Of a DNA stretch of 64,000 nt, positions 14,713-22,228 are shown piece after piece (the first letter of the stretch is position 1; each line of letters starts with the position of its first letter). The stretch covers positions 1 through 64,000 of the forward strand of contig CALGGY010000027.1 of assembly GCA_937915785.1 (NCBI GenBank). The letters run 5' to 3'. The notes beneath the pieces were generated by a model, which had not been told where the DNA came from, ran no database searches, and saw only the letters and a list, made by a program, of their open reading frames with translations. The position numbers were made by a program, and so were the translations under genes. The DNA is from an uncultured Bacteroidales bacterium. Lineage in GTDB: Bacteria; Bacteroidota; Bacteroidia; Bacteroidales; P3.

Positions 14713-15378
14713 ATGGCAAAGAAAAGAATATACAGGGTTACGAATATCCATCGTGCGAGAGCCCTAAGCCTAAAAGTGGACAGGCTGTTAAGGGCAAATG
14801 GAATAACACCAACAAACCAATCCATAACAAGAGTTTCCGCATCGCAATTCCACAAAGCAATATCAGCAGGCAAGAAGAGCAACAAGCACGGTTGGATGGT
14901 AGATGTGCATACGGTGAAAGAATATAGGGGAATGCGTTGCTACCTCACAGCAGATGGCAAAAGCGGCATCGCCATAAAGAAAGACGGAGATGTTGTGTCT
15001 TTGTTCAGTGCGGGCGGAGGCGGAAAACTTGGCAAACTCCTACCGTTTGCAGTGGCGGCTGGTGGTAGAAAATTAGACTGCTATGGGGGCGGGTTGCAGA
15101 ATATGTACGCAATATACGGAGCGAAAGCAACTGGCAAAACACCATTTCTCGAACAATATGCTCCTGACGACTGGACACCTTCAGATGGAAAACCAGACAT
15201 TGTAGCCATGATACTTCCAAACAACATTGACGAAATTATTAGAAGATACGATAAAAGTGCGAACATACAGCTCGCAACTGTTAAGACATACAACAGCTAC
15301 GACGATATGATAGCAGACAGGGACAAAATTGTAAAACAAAACAGAAAAATACAGCAAAACGGCCTCATTTCCGGCTAA
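14713..15378 (+). CDS. Protein with phage-type GNAT-like domain
   Basis: A 221-residue protein. The N-terminal ~60 residues are basic. The core from about residue 60 to 160 (HGWMVDVHTVKEY, DGDVVSLFSAGGGGKLGKLL, GGRKLDCYGGGLQNMYAIYG, LEQYAPDDW) matches the acetyltransferase-like domain found in phage minor-head and toxin-like proteins, where LD-x-G-L-x-x-MY and YAP-x-DW recur. Here it is a free-standing early-region gene. Substrate unknown; acetyl-CoA binding is inferred only from fold resemblance. Confidence 0.55.
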   Translation: MAKKRIYRVTNIHRARALSLKVDRLLRANGITPTNQSITRVSASQFHKAISAGKKSNKHGWMVDVHTVKEYRGMRCYLTADGKSGIAIKKDGDVVSLFSAGGGGKLGKLLPFAVAAGGRKLDCYGGGLQNMYAIYGAKATGKTPFLEQYAPDDWTPSDGKPDIVAMILPNNIDEIIRRYDKSANIQLATVKTYNSYDDMIADRDKIVKQNRKIQQNGLISG

Positions 15379-15690
15379 AAAAACGCACCTTATCCTTGCT
15401 TTTGCTAAAAAAATCACCTTTGCAACCCACTGAAATACAATTCGTTGAAAAATACTTTGCAAAAAAGATGAAAAAAAATTTTGCCAATCGAAAAAAACGT
15501 CGTAACTTTGCGGCGTTCAAACCCATTAAAGCGGCATAGATTAACCGCTGTCGATTGACGCGGATTTTTTTATGCCAAAAAACGAAAACTAACGCTTGGT
15601 GTGTGGTAGCGGTAACGCCCACGAGGTTTTTGCTTTAATGAACCTGAACAACACCAAGCATTTTTTATGTTCTTAAATCATTAAAGTACA
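15379..15690 (+). promoter_or_regulatory. Leader of the antirepressor gene with attenuator-like hairpins
   Basis: This 312-base gap holds no gene. A promoter (TTTTG at 15479-15483, TAACTTTG at 15503-15510) is followed by two competing hairpins. AGCGG (15530-15534) can pair with CCGCT (15545-15549). The alternative CCGC-T-GTC/GAC-GCGG stem (15545-15563) is followed by seven U (15565-15571). A second hairpin (GCTTGGTGT at 15594-15602 with ACACCAAGC at 15651-15659) is followed by six U. Both look like intrinsic terminators ahead of the antirepressor. Confidence 0.68.
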
Positions 15691-16503
15691 ATGAACAAAA
15701 ACGAAAGTCAAGCCCAGACGGTAAACGGGCAGGTGCAAATCTTTGAAAACGCCCAGTTCGGGCAAATCCGCACAGCCGGGACAAGTGAAAACCCCTTATT
15801 CTGCCTCGCAGACATCTGTAAAGTACTGGAAATCAGCAATCCGTCAAAAGCAAAACAGCGTTTAAACGAAAAGGGCATGCAACTTGTTGATTTACACGCC
15901 CTAACTTTGAGTGAGGGCGGGGGTAATCAACTAACTACCTTTATCAACGAGCAAAATCTTTATCGCCTAATCATGCGAAGCGACAAGCCACAGGCCGAGC
16001 CTTTCCAGGACTGGGTATGCGGCGAGGTGCTGCCCTCAATCCGCAAAAACGGCGGCTACATAGCCACACAGGACACCGACACGCCAGAAATGATAATGGC
16101 GAAAGCCTTGAAAGTGGCAGACGAGACCATCAGACGCACACAGCAGCGCCTGCAGATGGCCGAGAGCACGATAGAGGCGCAGACAGAAGAGATAAAGCAG
16201 CTTGCGCCGCTGGCAGAGTACACGCAAGAGGTGCTTCAAAGCACATCGACCTACACCCTCACGCAGGTGGCCAAGGATTTGGGATTTCGCAGTGTCGGCG
16301 GCTTTATACAGGTGCTATTGCAGAAAAAAGTACTTTACCGCCAGAGCGGCCAGTACATGCCCACGGCAAGATACGCCGGGCAGAAGCTTTTCGCCACGCG
16401 CACGGCAAAATTCTTTCACAAAGACGGCACGGTAGGCACGAGCCTCACCACGGTGATAACAGAGAAAGGCCGTATGTTTCTGCAAGGTTTCATCAACAAA
16501 TAA
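15691..16503 (+). CDS. BRO-family phage antirepressor
   Basis: The 270-residue protein has an N-terminal BRO-N domain (residues ~15-115: FGQIRTAGTSENPLFCLADI, PQAEPFQDWVCGEVLPSIRK), a coiled coil (~130-170) and a C-terminal KilAC-type DNA-binding domain (YTLTQVAKDLGFRSVGGFIQ). Such proteins bind or bypass the lysogeny repressor to trigger lytic growth. It is controlled by a terminator-rich leader and followed by a small gene that copies the repressor's tail module. Confidence 0.88.
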   Translation: MNKNESQAQTVNGQVQIFENAQFGQIRTAGTSENPLFCLADICKVLEISNPSKAKQRLNEKGMQLVDLHALTLSEGGGNQLTTFINEQNLYRLIMRSDKPQAEPFQDWVCGEVLPSIRKNGGYIATQDTDTPEMIMAKALKVADETIRRTQQRLQMAESTIEAQTEEIKQLAPLAEYTQEVLQSTSTYTLTQVAKDLGFRSVGGFIQVLLQKKVLYRQSGQYMPTARYAGQKLFATRTAKFFHKDGTVGTSLTTVITEKGRMFLQGFINK

Positions 16504-16513
16504 CGGGGGGGGC

Positions 16514-16717
16514 ATGGACATGACACAGAACGAAAAACAACAACCCTCGATATTCAACCGGCAGACATTCGGCAACATCACTAACAGCGGCATTTTCATT
16601 AACCACATCGGCAACGGTGACACATACACAATCAACGAGCTACGAAAGCTGTTCGAGATTGTGGCAGAGCTGAAAGCCGAGATAGCAGACCTTGCCCGCG
16701 CCTTGCAGGACAAATAA
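16514..16717 (+). CDS. Small protein sharing the repressor's C-terminal module
   Basis: The 67-residue protein consists of a short N-terminus, the module FGNITNSGIFINHIGNGDTY and an acidic coiled coil. The module aligns with FGDVNNSGRQNHVGNGDNY in the repressor-like protein (5133-5549), including the NH-[IV]-GNGD core and the IN/coiled-coil continuation. It lacks a DNA-binding domain. Located ten bases after the antirepressor gene and before a strong terminator, it is well placed to act as a decoy that joins repressor oligomers; that role is inference. Confidence 0.7.
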   Translation: MDMTQNEKQQPSIFNRQTFGNITNSGIFINHIGNGDTYTINELRKLFEIVAELKAEIADLARALQDK

Positions 16718-16726
16718 AACATAACC

Positions 16727-16754
16727 GGGGGCGGCAAAGTCCGTCCCCCCTTTT
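16727..16754 (+). terminator. Terminator after the antirepressor operon
   Basis: GGGGGCGG (16727-16734) pairs with CCGTCCCCC across a six-base loop, followed by TTTT. It closes the antirepressor unit. Confidence 0.8.
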
Positions 16755-16795
16755 CAAAAAAAAACAGTAATAACAATAAAAAAAACGACATAAAG

Positions 16796-17047
16796 ATGAA
16801 AAAGACAGCCAAATATACAGCAAAGACAAGACAACAGTACAACATTTCGCAGCGCACCAGAGACCTTATGGCCATAGTGGACGTGAGACAGCAGTTGGAT
16901 GAATTGTGCCGCGAGTTCGAGCACCGCTACAAGCGAGACGAGCTTGCAGACTGCACCAGCGTTATAGGCTTTGAGATTGACGATGTGGACGACATGCTGT
17001 CGGCCTCTATGCAGCTTGACATAGCCGACCGCAGACTCAACCCCTGA
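16796..17047 (+). CDS. Hypothetical protein (83 aa)
   Basis: A small protein with a basic N-terminus and an acidic helical remainder (GFEIDDVDDMLSASMQLDIADRR). It is bounded by terminators on both sides, so it is read either from its own unrecognised promoter or by read-through. No domain recognised. Confidence 0.55.
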   Translation: MKKTAKYTAKTRQQYNISQRTRDLMAIVDVRQQLDELCREFEHRYKRDELADCTSVIGFEIDDVDDMLSASMQLDIADRRLNP

Positions 17048-17066
17048 CAGCCTCAACACCAGCACC

Positions 17067-17095
17067 AAAGGCGGCCACCGAGCCGCCTTTTTCAT
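17067..17095 (+). terminator. Terminator
   Basis: AAAGGCGGC and GCCGCCTTT flank a six-base loop, followed by a T-rich stretch. Confidence 0.85.
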
Positions 17096-17105
17096 TTTTT
17101 TTTGC

Positions 17106-17122
17106 CTTAACCCGTTAAGTGC
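17106..17122 (+). promoter_or_regulatory. Late-promoter upstream element, copy 1
   Basis: CTTAACCCGTTAAGTGC, whose first 14 bases are a CTTAAC-CC-GTTAAG palindrome. It begins exactly 50 bases upstream of the -7 box of the next gene. Matching elements occur at 17530, 24789 and 29828. Confidence 0.7.
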
Positions 17123-17155
17123 CGAAACCGCACACGGCACAGCCGTTTTTTATAG

Positions 17156-17163
17156 TATCTTTG
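17156..17163 (+). promoter_or_regulatory. Late promoter 1 (-7 box)
   Basis: TATCTTTG, 41 bases before the ATG at 17204. No clear -33 TTTG is present at the usual distance, as expected if an activator binds the upstream element. Confidence 0.65.
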
Positions 17164-17203
17164 CAGGCGAGAAGTAGTACTAACTTTATTCAACAAACAC
17201 ACC

Positions 17204-17455
17204 ATGGCAAAAAAAACGGTAAAAGCAAAATTGAGTAACAACCCTTCAATTTCTACCGGCAGAGGTCAAAACTATAAAGGAGGCTACCAGGCCGCTACCG
17301 ATGTGTCCTCTCGCTATGGCAGAAACCCATCCAACGGGCAGTTCTCCAACAAACTGCGGGGCGATGGCGGAAAAGTTGGCCGTCAGGGGAGAACAATCTC
17401 CCGCCGCCAGCGTTACTACGACATGCGTGTTGCTTTCGGTCTCGCAGGAGGCTGA
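17204..17455 (+). CDS. Small basic glycine-rich protein
   Basis: The 83-residue product is rich in Gly, Arg, Lys, Ser and Asn (STGRGQNYKGGYQAATDVSS) and probably disordered and nucleic-acid binding. It has its own late promoter and its own terminator, so it is a single-gene unit. Its MAKK start resembles the MARK starts of the two paralogues at 18315 and 18648. Function unknown; abundance late in infection is implied by its promoter. Confidence 0.6.
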   Translation: MAKKTVKAKLSNNPSISTGRGQNYKGGYQAATDVSSRYGRNPSNGQFSNKLRGDGGKVGRQGRTISRRQRYYDMRVAFGLAGG

Positions 17456-17481
17456 ACAACAACCAGCAACGCAACGAAAAA

Positions 17482-17508
17482 GGGACTGTTTTGCAGTCTC
17501 TTTTTTTT
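17482..17508 (+). terminator. Terminator
   Basis: GGGACTG pairs with CAGTCTC (one G-U) around a TTTTG loop, followed by eight T. Confidence 0.85.
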
Positions 17509-17529
17509 ATGCCCCACCAAACTTTTTTA

Positions 17530-17546
17530 CTTAACTGGAAAAGTAA
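17530..17546 (+). promoter_or_regulatory. Late-promoter upstream element, copy 2 (divergent)
   Basis: CTTAACTGGAAAAGTAA matches 11 of 17 bases of copy 1, keeping the CTTAAC and AAGT half-sites. It begins 60 bases upstream of the -7 box at 17590, one helical turn further than copies 1 and 3. Confidence 0.5.
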
Positions 17547-17589
17547 CGTTTTGCCCGGCAAAGAATGGCGTTATCAGCCGTTTGCTCTG

Positions 17590-17597
17590 TATCTTTG
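17590..17597 (+). promoter_or_regulatory. Late promoter 2 (-7 box)
   Basis: TATCTTTG, 26 bases before the ATG at 17624. It drives the packaging-side operon. Confidence 0.65.
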
Positions 17598-17623
17598 CAA
17601 AATCTTCAAGGATAAAGACACCC

Positions 17624-18310
17624 ATGAGCAAGTTACAGCAGGCACAGGATACAATAGCGTTTGTCCGTCAGCAGGCGGACGAGTGCGTTGTGTTCAACTC
17701 CACCGGCAAGGACAGCCTTGTTACGCTCGACCTCGTGGCGCCGCGTTTCCGCCGTGTGGTGTGCGTGTTCATGTACTTTGTCAAAGGCTTGGAGCATATC
17801 GACCGTTTCCTCAACGCCTCGCTCGCCAAATACCCAAACGTGGAGCTTATGCAGGTGCCGCATTGGAACATCTCGTATATCCGCCGCGCAGGGCTTTACT
17901 GCACCCCCGACCCCAAGCAGAAACTCTACAAGCTGTCCGATGTTGTCGGCATGGTGCGTGAGGCCACGGGCGTTCAGAACGTTTTTCTGGGAATGAAGCA
18001 GGCCGACAGCCTCAACCGCCGCCTGATGCTCGGCACATACAAGGAGCGGCACTACACCAACAAAGGCATGTGCTACCCCATTGCCACGTGGACGCAGAAA
18101 GAGGTTCTGGCATATATGCGGCAAAACCGCCTGCCCTCGCCCGTGCGATACGGCAAGAACGCGAGTAACGGCGTGGGCTTCAACCCCGACTGCTACCTGT
18201 GGATGGAGCGCAACGCCCCGCAGGACTTGGAGAGGATGTACGAGGCTTTCCCGATGTCGCGGCGCATTTTGTTTGAATATCATTACAATAACCAAAATAT
18301 AGGAGATTAA
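17624..18310 (+). CDS. PAPS reductase-like PP-loop protein
   Basis: The 228-residue protein belongs to the phosphoadenosine phosphosulfate reductase / PP-loop ATPase superfamily. Its nucleotide-binding loop FNSTGKDSLVTLDL is near residues 24-37. The HWNISYIRRAGLYC and YPIATWTQKEVLAYMRQ stretches are shared with IbrA and DndC relatives. The reductase's C-terminal catalytic cysteine motif is not evident, so sulfate reduction is unlikely. Phage copies often sit near ParB-like proteins, as here (19563). The start at 17624 is the ATG after the promoter. Confidence 0.8.
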   Translation: MSKLQQAQDTIAFVRQQADECVVFNSTGKDSLVTLDLVAPRFRRVVCVFMYFVKGLEHIDRFLNASLAKYPNVELMQVPHWNISYIRRAGLYCTPDPKQKLYKLSDVVGMVREATGVQNVFLGMKQADSLNRRLMLGTYKERHYTNKGMCYPIATWTQKEVLAYMRQNRLPSPVRYGKNASNGVGFNPDCYLWMERNAPQDLERMYEAFPMSRRILFEYHYNNQNIGD

Positions 18311-18314
18311 AATC

Positions 18315-18638
18315 ATGGCAAGAAAAAGAAAATCAATAACCGATATAGCCAGTCAGCTGGAAAGAATACGGGCAACAATAATAAAGACAAGAGGGGTGGA
18401 CGGGACTCCTAATGATATTAAAAGGTATCACAGATCGAGAATGATAGCATCGCGCTATATAGAAAATATTAGGAGAGCTACGGGGATGACAAATCATGAG
18501 GCAGCAGGTAATAGATTTGCGGGTACTCAAAATGAGAACGAAAGACAATGGCCCGGCAATCATGGACCTGGATTTATTTTTCACGACGACGACCCCAAGG
18601 TATCCCGTTCCACTTACATGGGTCTCACAAACGGATAA
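18315..18638 (+). CDS. Small 'MARK' protein 1
   Basis: A 107-residue basic protein with N-terminal pattern MARKRKSITDIASQLERIR and C-terminal KVSRSTYMGLTNG. Both ends are shared with the next gene, while the middles differ. It lies four bases after the PP-loop gene in the same operon. Function unknown. The conserved tail suggests a common binding partner or processing site. Confidence 0.6.
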   Translation: MARKRKSITDIASQLERIRATIIKTRGVDGTPNDIKRYHRSRMIASRYIENIRRATGMTNHEAAGNRFAGTQNENERQWPGNHGPGFIFHDDDPKVSRSTYMGLTNG

Positions 18639-18647
18639 ATTAAAATT

Positions 18648-18911
18648 ATGGCAAGAAAGAAATCAGCATCAGATATTGCAATACAGGCTCTCAACTTAGC
18701 AGACAGTGCGGTTAAGAGCGGGAACAAATCAAGGGCAAGTCGCATCGCCGACATTTCAAAAAGATATATACAGAATGCGCACAACCATATCAGAGCAAAT
18801 TTTGACGGCTCCGCATACTACAACCGAAGGGATAGAGCTCTGGCATTGACGCGTGAGATGGACATAGGCAAGGTATCACGTTCCACTTACATGGGACTGG
18901 CAAACGGATAA
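18648..18911 (+). CDS. Small 'MARK' protein 2 (paralogue)
   Basis: An 87-residue basic protein with MARKKSASDIAIQALNLAD at the N-terminus and KVSRSTYMGLANG at the C-terminus. It is paralogous to the preceding protein at both ends. The DNA encoding the tail, including the following stop region, is nearly identical in both genes, pointing to a local duplication followed by divergence of the centre. Confidence 0.6.
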   Translation: MARKKSASDIAIQALNLADSAVKSGNKSRASRIADISKRYIQNAHNHIRANFDGSAYYNRRDRALALTREMDIGKVSRSTYMGLANG

Positions 18912-18922
18912 AGCAAAACGCC

Positions 18923-19402
18923 ATGTCGGGCGACAGCGGAGATATATACCAGTATAGAGCATTGCATGGGGCGAGAGCAAAAATCCGCTCCATGCTTTCC
19001 GAGATTCATCAACTTGGATATTCAAAACGTCAGCCGTTCTCTATAGGACGTGTAGAAAAGAGGATGTCAGATTTTGCCGATAATAACGGCATACGCCTTT
19101 CGTCAAAGTCAGTATACTTCTCAGCGAAGGGTATAACTCATGCTTTGAGGGAGAGTAAACAAGCAAAAGGTCTCGTTGTTTCCGACAAGGATTTTATTCG
19201 ATTTCCCGACAGTCGTAAAACTATGGATTTATATTATGATGGCGATAAATTCATTTACACAGATTATAAAACCAAGTTCATTATTCACCCGAATTATGAA
19301 CTAAAAATAAAAGGGAGAAAAACGACAAGAGTAAACCTTGTTACTGCCGGTAAAGTTACAAACCCAATTGAATTTCAAATGAAAAAGTACAGAAAAATAT
19401 AA
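18923..19402 (+). CDS. Possible BECR-fold nuclease-like protein
   Basis: A 159-residue protein. The C-terminal part (NNGIRLSSKSVYFSAKGITH, SDKDFIRFPDSRKTMDLYY, TNPIEFQMKKYRKI) has the order of strands and the lysine/histidine placements seen in phage Barnase-EndoU-ColicinE5-RelE-like (PBECR) domains, which are suspected RNases carried by virions. This is a pattern-based guess. The gene closes the operon that begins with the PP-loop protein. Confidence 0.45.
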   Translation: MSGDSGDIYQYRALHGARAKIRSMLSEIHQLGYSKRQPFSIGRVEKRMSDFADNNGIRLSSKSVYFSAKGITHALRESKQAKGLVVSDKDFIRFPDSRKTMDLYYDGDKFIYTDYKTKFIIHPNYELKIKGRKTTRVNLVTAGKVTNPIEFQMKKYRKI

Positions 19403-19404
19403 AA

Positions 19405-19497
19405 AAAAGGTTGAGCGGCAAGGTCGAATTGCTCATCATCTCTTCTTGGCAGAAGCCATGCCACCGTTCCGCACATCGTGGCTCTACCCAACCTTTT
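19405..19497 (+). other. Long stem-loop between operons
   Basis: AAAAGGTTG (19405-19413) pairs perfectly with CAACCTTTT (19489-19497), enclosing ~75 bases with further small stems (AGC/GCT next to the closing helix; TGGC-AGAA-GCCA at 19446-19457). It follows the nuclease-like gene and precedes the ParB-like gene. It may be a terminator, an RNA processing site or a small RNA. Confidence 0.55.
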
Positions 19498-19562
19498 CAA
19501 ACTGCAAAGTTACGACAAATATTTGAAACAACCAAACAATAACAAAAAAAAAAAAAATAACA

Positions 19563-20429
19563 ATGGGCAAAAAGAATGGGCAATCTTACACAGCCGAAAC
19601 GCTGTCTGAATACTACACTTCGCAGAACGTGGAGATGCTGCGCTCGCAGATACGTTTTGCGGACTACAACCCGCGCCGCATCACAGCCGAGAACCTGAAA
19701 ACCTTGAAAAAAGGCATCAAGACATTCGGCTTGGTGGGCGGCATAGTCGTGAACAGCCGCACAGGCAACACCCTTGTTTCGGGACACCAACGACTGACCG
19801 CAATGGACGAACTGCAACATTACAATCCCGAAACCCACCAAAACGACTACTCTATACGTTGCGACCTCATCGACATGGACGAAACGGCGGAAAAAGAGCT
19901 GCTCATCCTGCTCAACAACCCCAACGCACAGGGAGAGTGGGATTACGACCGTCTGGCGGATATGGTGCCGGATATAGACTACACCAACGCAGGACTTTCC
20001 GATTACGACCTCTCCATGATGGGAATGCAGGTGCAGGAGGCAGTAAACACCCTGACCGACGCATTGGTTGAAAAAGAAGCACTGGCCAATTACACCCAAA
20101 GCCTGCAACCAACCGATGATGTTACAATACCTTTTGAGAATGACGAACCACCCACAGAACCGACACCAGCCCACTCCACCGAAGAAGAACGGCAGGCCGC
20201 CATAGACCACGTAAAAGAAATAAAAGCCAAACAGATGGAACAGGGCATGGAAAAGGCCGGAAAACAAATGGCCTATCTCATGCTCTCTTTCGACGACACA
20301 CGCAACATGACCGAATTTCTCGAAGCCTTTGACTTCCCGCCAAACGCCTATATCATAAAAGGCGAGGAACTGATTATGAAAATAGCATCCGATTTCGAAG
20401 CAAACGATACGCAAAATACTGGAAAATAA
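19563..20429 (+). CDS. ParB-like (ParB/sulfiredoxin fold) protein
   Basis: The 288-residue protein has an N-terminal ParB/Srx nuclease-like domain (residues ~30-130): DYNPRRITAENLKTLKKGI, GLVGGIVVNSRTGNTLVSG, HQRLTAMDEL. The C-terminal half is acidic and helical. Phage members of this family commonly precede the terminase genes, as here, and pair with PAPS reductase-like proteins (IbrA/IbrB in E. coli control prophage genes). Whether it binds DNA or CTP is not shown by the sequence. Confidence 0.82.
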   Translation: MGKKNGQSYTAETLSEYYTSQNVEMLRSQIRFADYNPRRITAENLKTLKKGIKTFGLVGGIVVNSRTGNTLVSGHQRLTAMDELQHYNPETHQNDYSIRCDLIDMDETAEKELLILLNNPNAQGEWDYDRLADMVPDIDYTNAGLSDYDLSMMGMQVQEAVNTLTDALVEKEALANYTQSLQPTDDVTIPFENDEPPTEPTPAHSTEEERQAAIDHVKEIKAKQMEQGMEKAGKQMAYLMLSFDDTRNMTEFLEAFDFPPNAYIIKGEELIMKIASDFEANDTQNTGK

Positions 20430-20445
20430 CCAACAAAAACAACAG

Positions 20446-20471
20446 TCTTCACGCGCACACGCGCGTAAGAG
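20446..20471. repeat. Hairpin upstream of the small terminase gene
   Basis: ACGCGC (20451-20456) and GCGCGT (20461-20466) flank ACAC; TCTT and AAGA outside extend the symmetry imperfectly. It lies about 20 bases before the TerS start, where packaging-initiation sites or translational control hairpins are often found. Confidence 0.5.
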
Positions 20472-20489
20472 GCTAAACACAAACATATT

Positions 20490-20915
20490 ATGGCAGAATA
20501 CAAAAAACCACCACTCGAACAGTTGCAGGAGGCGCTGAAACAGACCGAGGGCAACCTCACCAACACCGCCAAACTACTGGGGGTGAACCGCACAACGCTC
20601 TGGACTTGGGCGAAGAAAGACCCCGATTTCGCGCAGGCCATCGATGAAAGCCGCAAAAAGCTCCTCGACAACTGCCTCACCACAGCCCAGATACTCGCTT
20701 TCGGAGTTCCGATGAAAGACGAGAACGGCAAATTCATAGGCTGGCAGGAACGACCCGACCCGCAGATGTTGAGATACTTCATCGCCACTCTCGGCAGAGA
20801 AGAGGGCTTCGGCGAGGAGGTAACACTCCGCCACACCACCGACGAGGGCGTGGACGTAGGCCGCTGGATTGAGAGGGAGATAGAACTTAAGTCGAAGCAA
20901 AACACAGAGGAATGA
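20490..20915 (+). CDS. terS: Terminase small subunit
   Basis: A 141-residue DNA-recognition subunit of the packaging motor. The N-terminal helix-turn-helix reads GNLTNTAKLLGVNRTTLWTW, followed by helical oligomerisation segments and an acidic end. It overlaps the large subunit gene by four bases, the standard order. It selects the phage DNA end for packaging. Confidence 0.82.
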   Translation: MAEYKKPPLEQLQEALKQTEGNLTNTAKLLGVNRTTLWTWAKKDPDFAQAIDESRKKLLDNCLTTAQILAFGVPMKDENGKFIGWQERPDPQMLRYFIATLGREEGFGEEVTLRHTTDEGVDVGRWIEREIELKSKQNTEE

Positions 20916-22210
20916 TAAGCACACACCCCGTCTATTATCCGCTGTACAACGACACGGAGAAGCCCATAATCCTGATTACAGGCGGACGTGGCTCCGGCAA
21001 GTCGTTTGCCGTATCAACGTTCCTCGAAAGGCTCTCTTTCGAGGTGAAACACACTACAAACGAACAGGGAGAGCGCGAAAAGGTTGTCCACAACATACTT
21101 TTCTCGCGCTACACGATGACATCCGCCGAGCTTTCGGTGATACCCGAATTTATGGAGAAAGTGGAGACCGACGGCACAGAGGCCTATTTCCGCGCCACAA
21201 AACAGGACGTGGTGAACGTGCAGACGGGAAGCAAGATAATGTTCCGTGGCATAAAGACCAGCAGCGGCAACCAGACGGCAAAGCTCAAGTCCATACACGG
21301 CATAACCACCTTTGTGTGCGACGAGGCGGAGGAATGGACATCCGAGCGCGAGTTCATGACAATAATGCTCTCCATCCGCCAGAAAGGAATACAGAACCGC
21401 ATCATCATAGTGATGAACCCCACCGACAAGCACCATTTCATCTACCGCGACTACATAGAGCAGACACACAGGATAGAATATTTTGACGGCGTTCCGGTGC
21501 AGATAAGCACACACCCCAGCGTGCTGCACATACACACCACCTATCTGGACAACATGGAACATCTCGGCGATGAATTTTTGAGAGAGGTGGAACGGATTAA
21601 GGTGACCAACCCCAAGCTCTACGCACACACCATAATGGGGCGTTGGGCGGACGAGACCGAGGGCGTGGTGTTCGACAAATACGACATTGTGGACGAGTTC
21701 CCAAAGTGGGTGAAACACGAGGCCGTTGGGCTTGATTTCGGCTACACCAACGACCCCACAGCCGCCGTCAGGTGCGGAATAATAGGCGACGACCTTTATT
21801 TAGACGAGCTTTTCTACAAAACAGAAATGCTGTCCTCCGACATAGTGCGTGAGCTGAAAGCCAAAGCCGACAGGCTGAAAGTGATAGCCGACAGTGCCGA
21901 CCCACGTCTGATACAGGAGATAGCCAACAGCGGGGTGCTAATATATCCGGTGCGCAAGTTTGCCGGCTCCATTGTGGCGGGTATCGACAAGATGAAAACA
22001 ATGAACCTGCACCTAACAAAACGAAGCCTTAACCTTATAACGGAGATACAGAACTACACATGGGACAAGGACAAGGACGGGCAGCTGATAAACCAGCCTG
22101 TGGACGCGTTCAACCACTGCATGGACGCAAGCAGGTATTATGTGCTTGGGGAGCTGCTGGGGTGCATTATGATAAACCAGCCGATGGGCGGAGACCTGCC
22201 TATTTTTTAG
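20912..22210 (+). CDS. terL: Terminase large subunit (PBSX type)
   Basis: The 432-residue packaging ATPase-nuclease has a Walker A motif GGRGSGKS near residues 24-31 and a Walker B ending in CDEAEEW (~137-143). The nuclease acidic residues are in GLDFGYTNDPTA (~272), VIADSADPRL (~327) and DAFNHCMDASRY. Length and motif spacing match the PBSX/SPP1-like group, which often packages by headful; that mode is inference. It follows terS with a four-base overlap. Confidence 0.93.
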   Translation: MISTHPVYYPLYNDTEKPIILITGGRGSGKSFAVSTFLERLSFEVKHTTNEQGEREKVVHNILFSRYTMTSAELSVIPEFMEKVETDGTEAYFRATKQDVVNVQTGSKIMFRGIKTSSGNQTAKLKSIHGITTFVCDEAEEWTSEREFMTIMLSIRQKGIQNRIIIVMNPTDKHHFIYRDYIEQTHRIEYFDGVPVQISTHPSVLHIHTTYLDNMEHLGDEFLREVERIKVTNPKLYAHTIMGRWADETEGVVFDKYDIVDEFPKWVKHEAVGLDFGYTNDPTAAVRCGIIGDDLYLDELFYKTEMLSSDIVRELKAKADRLKVIADSADPRLIQEIANSGVLIYPVRKFAGSIVAGIDKMKTMNLHLTKRSLNLITEIQNYTWDKDKDGQLINQPVDAFNHCMDASRYYVLGELLGCIMINQPMGGDLPIF

Positions 22211-22228
22211 GGGACTTCTAATTTTACA

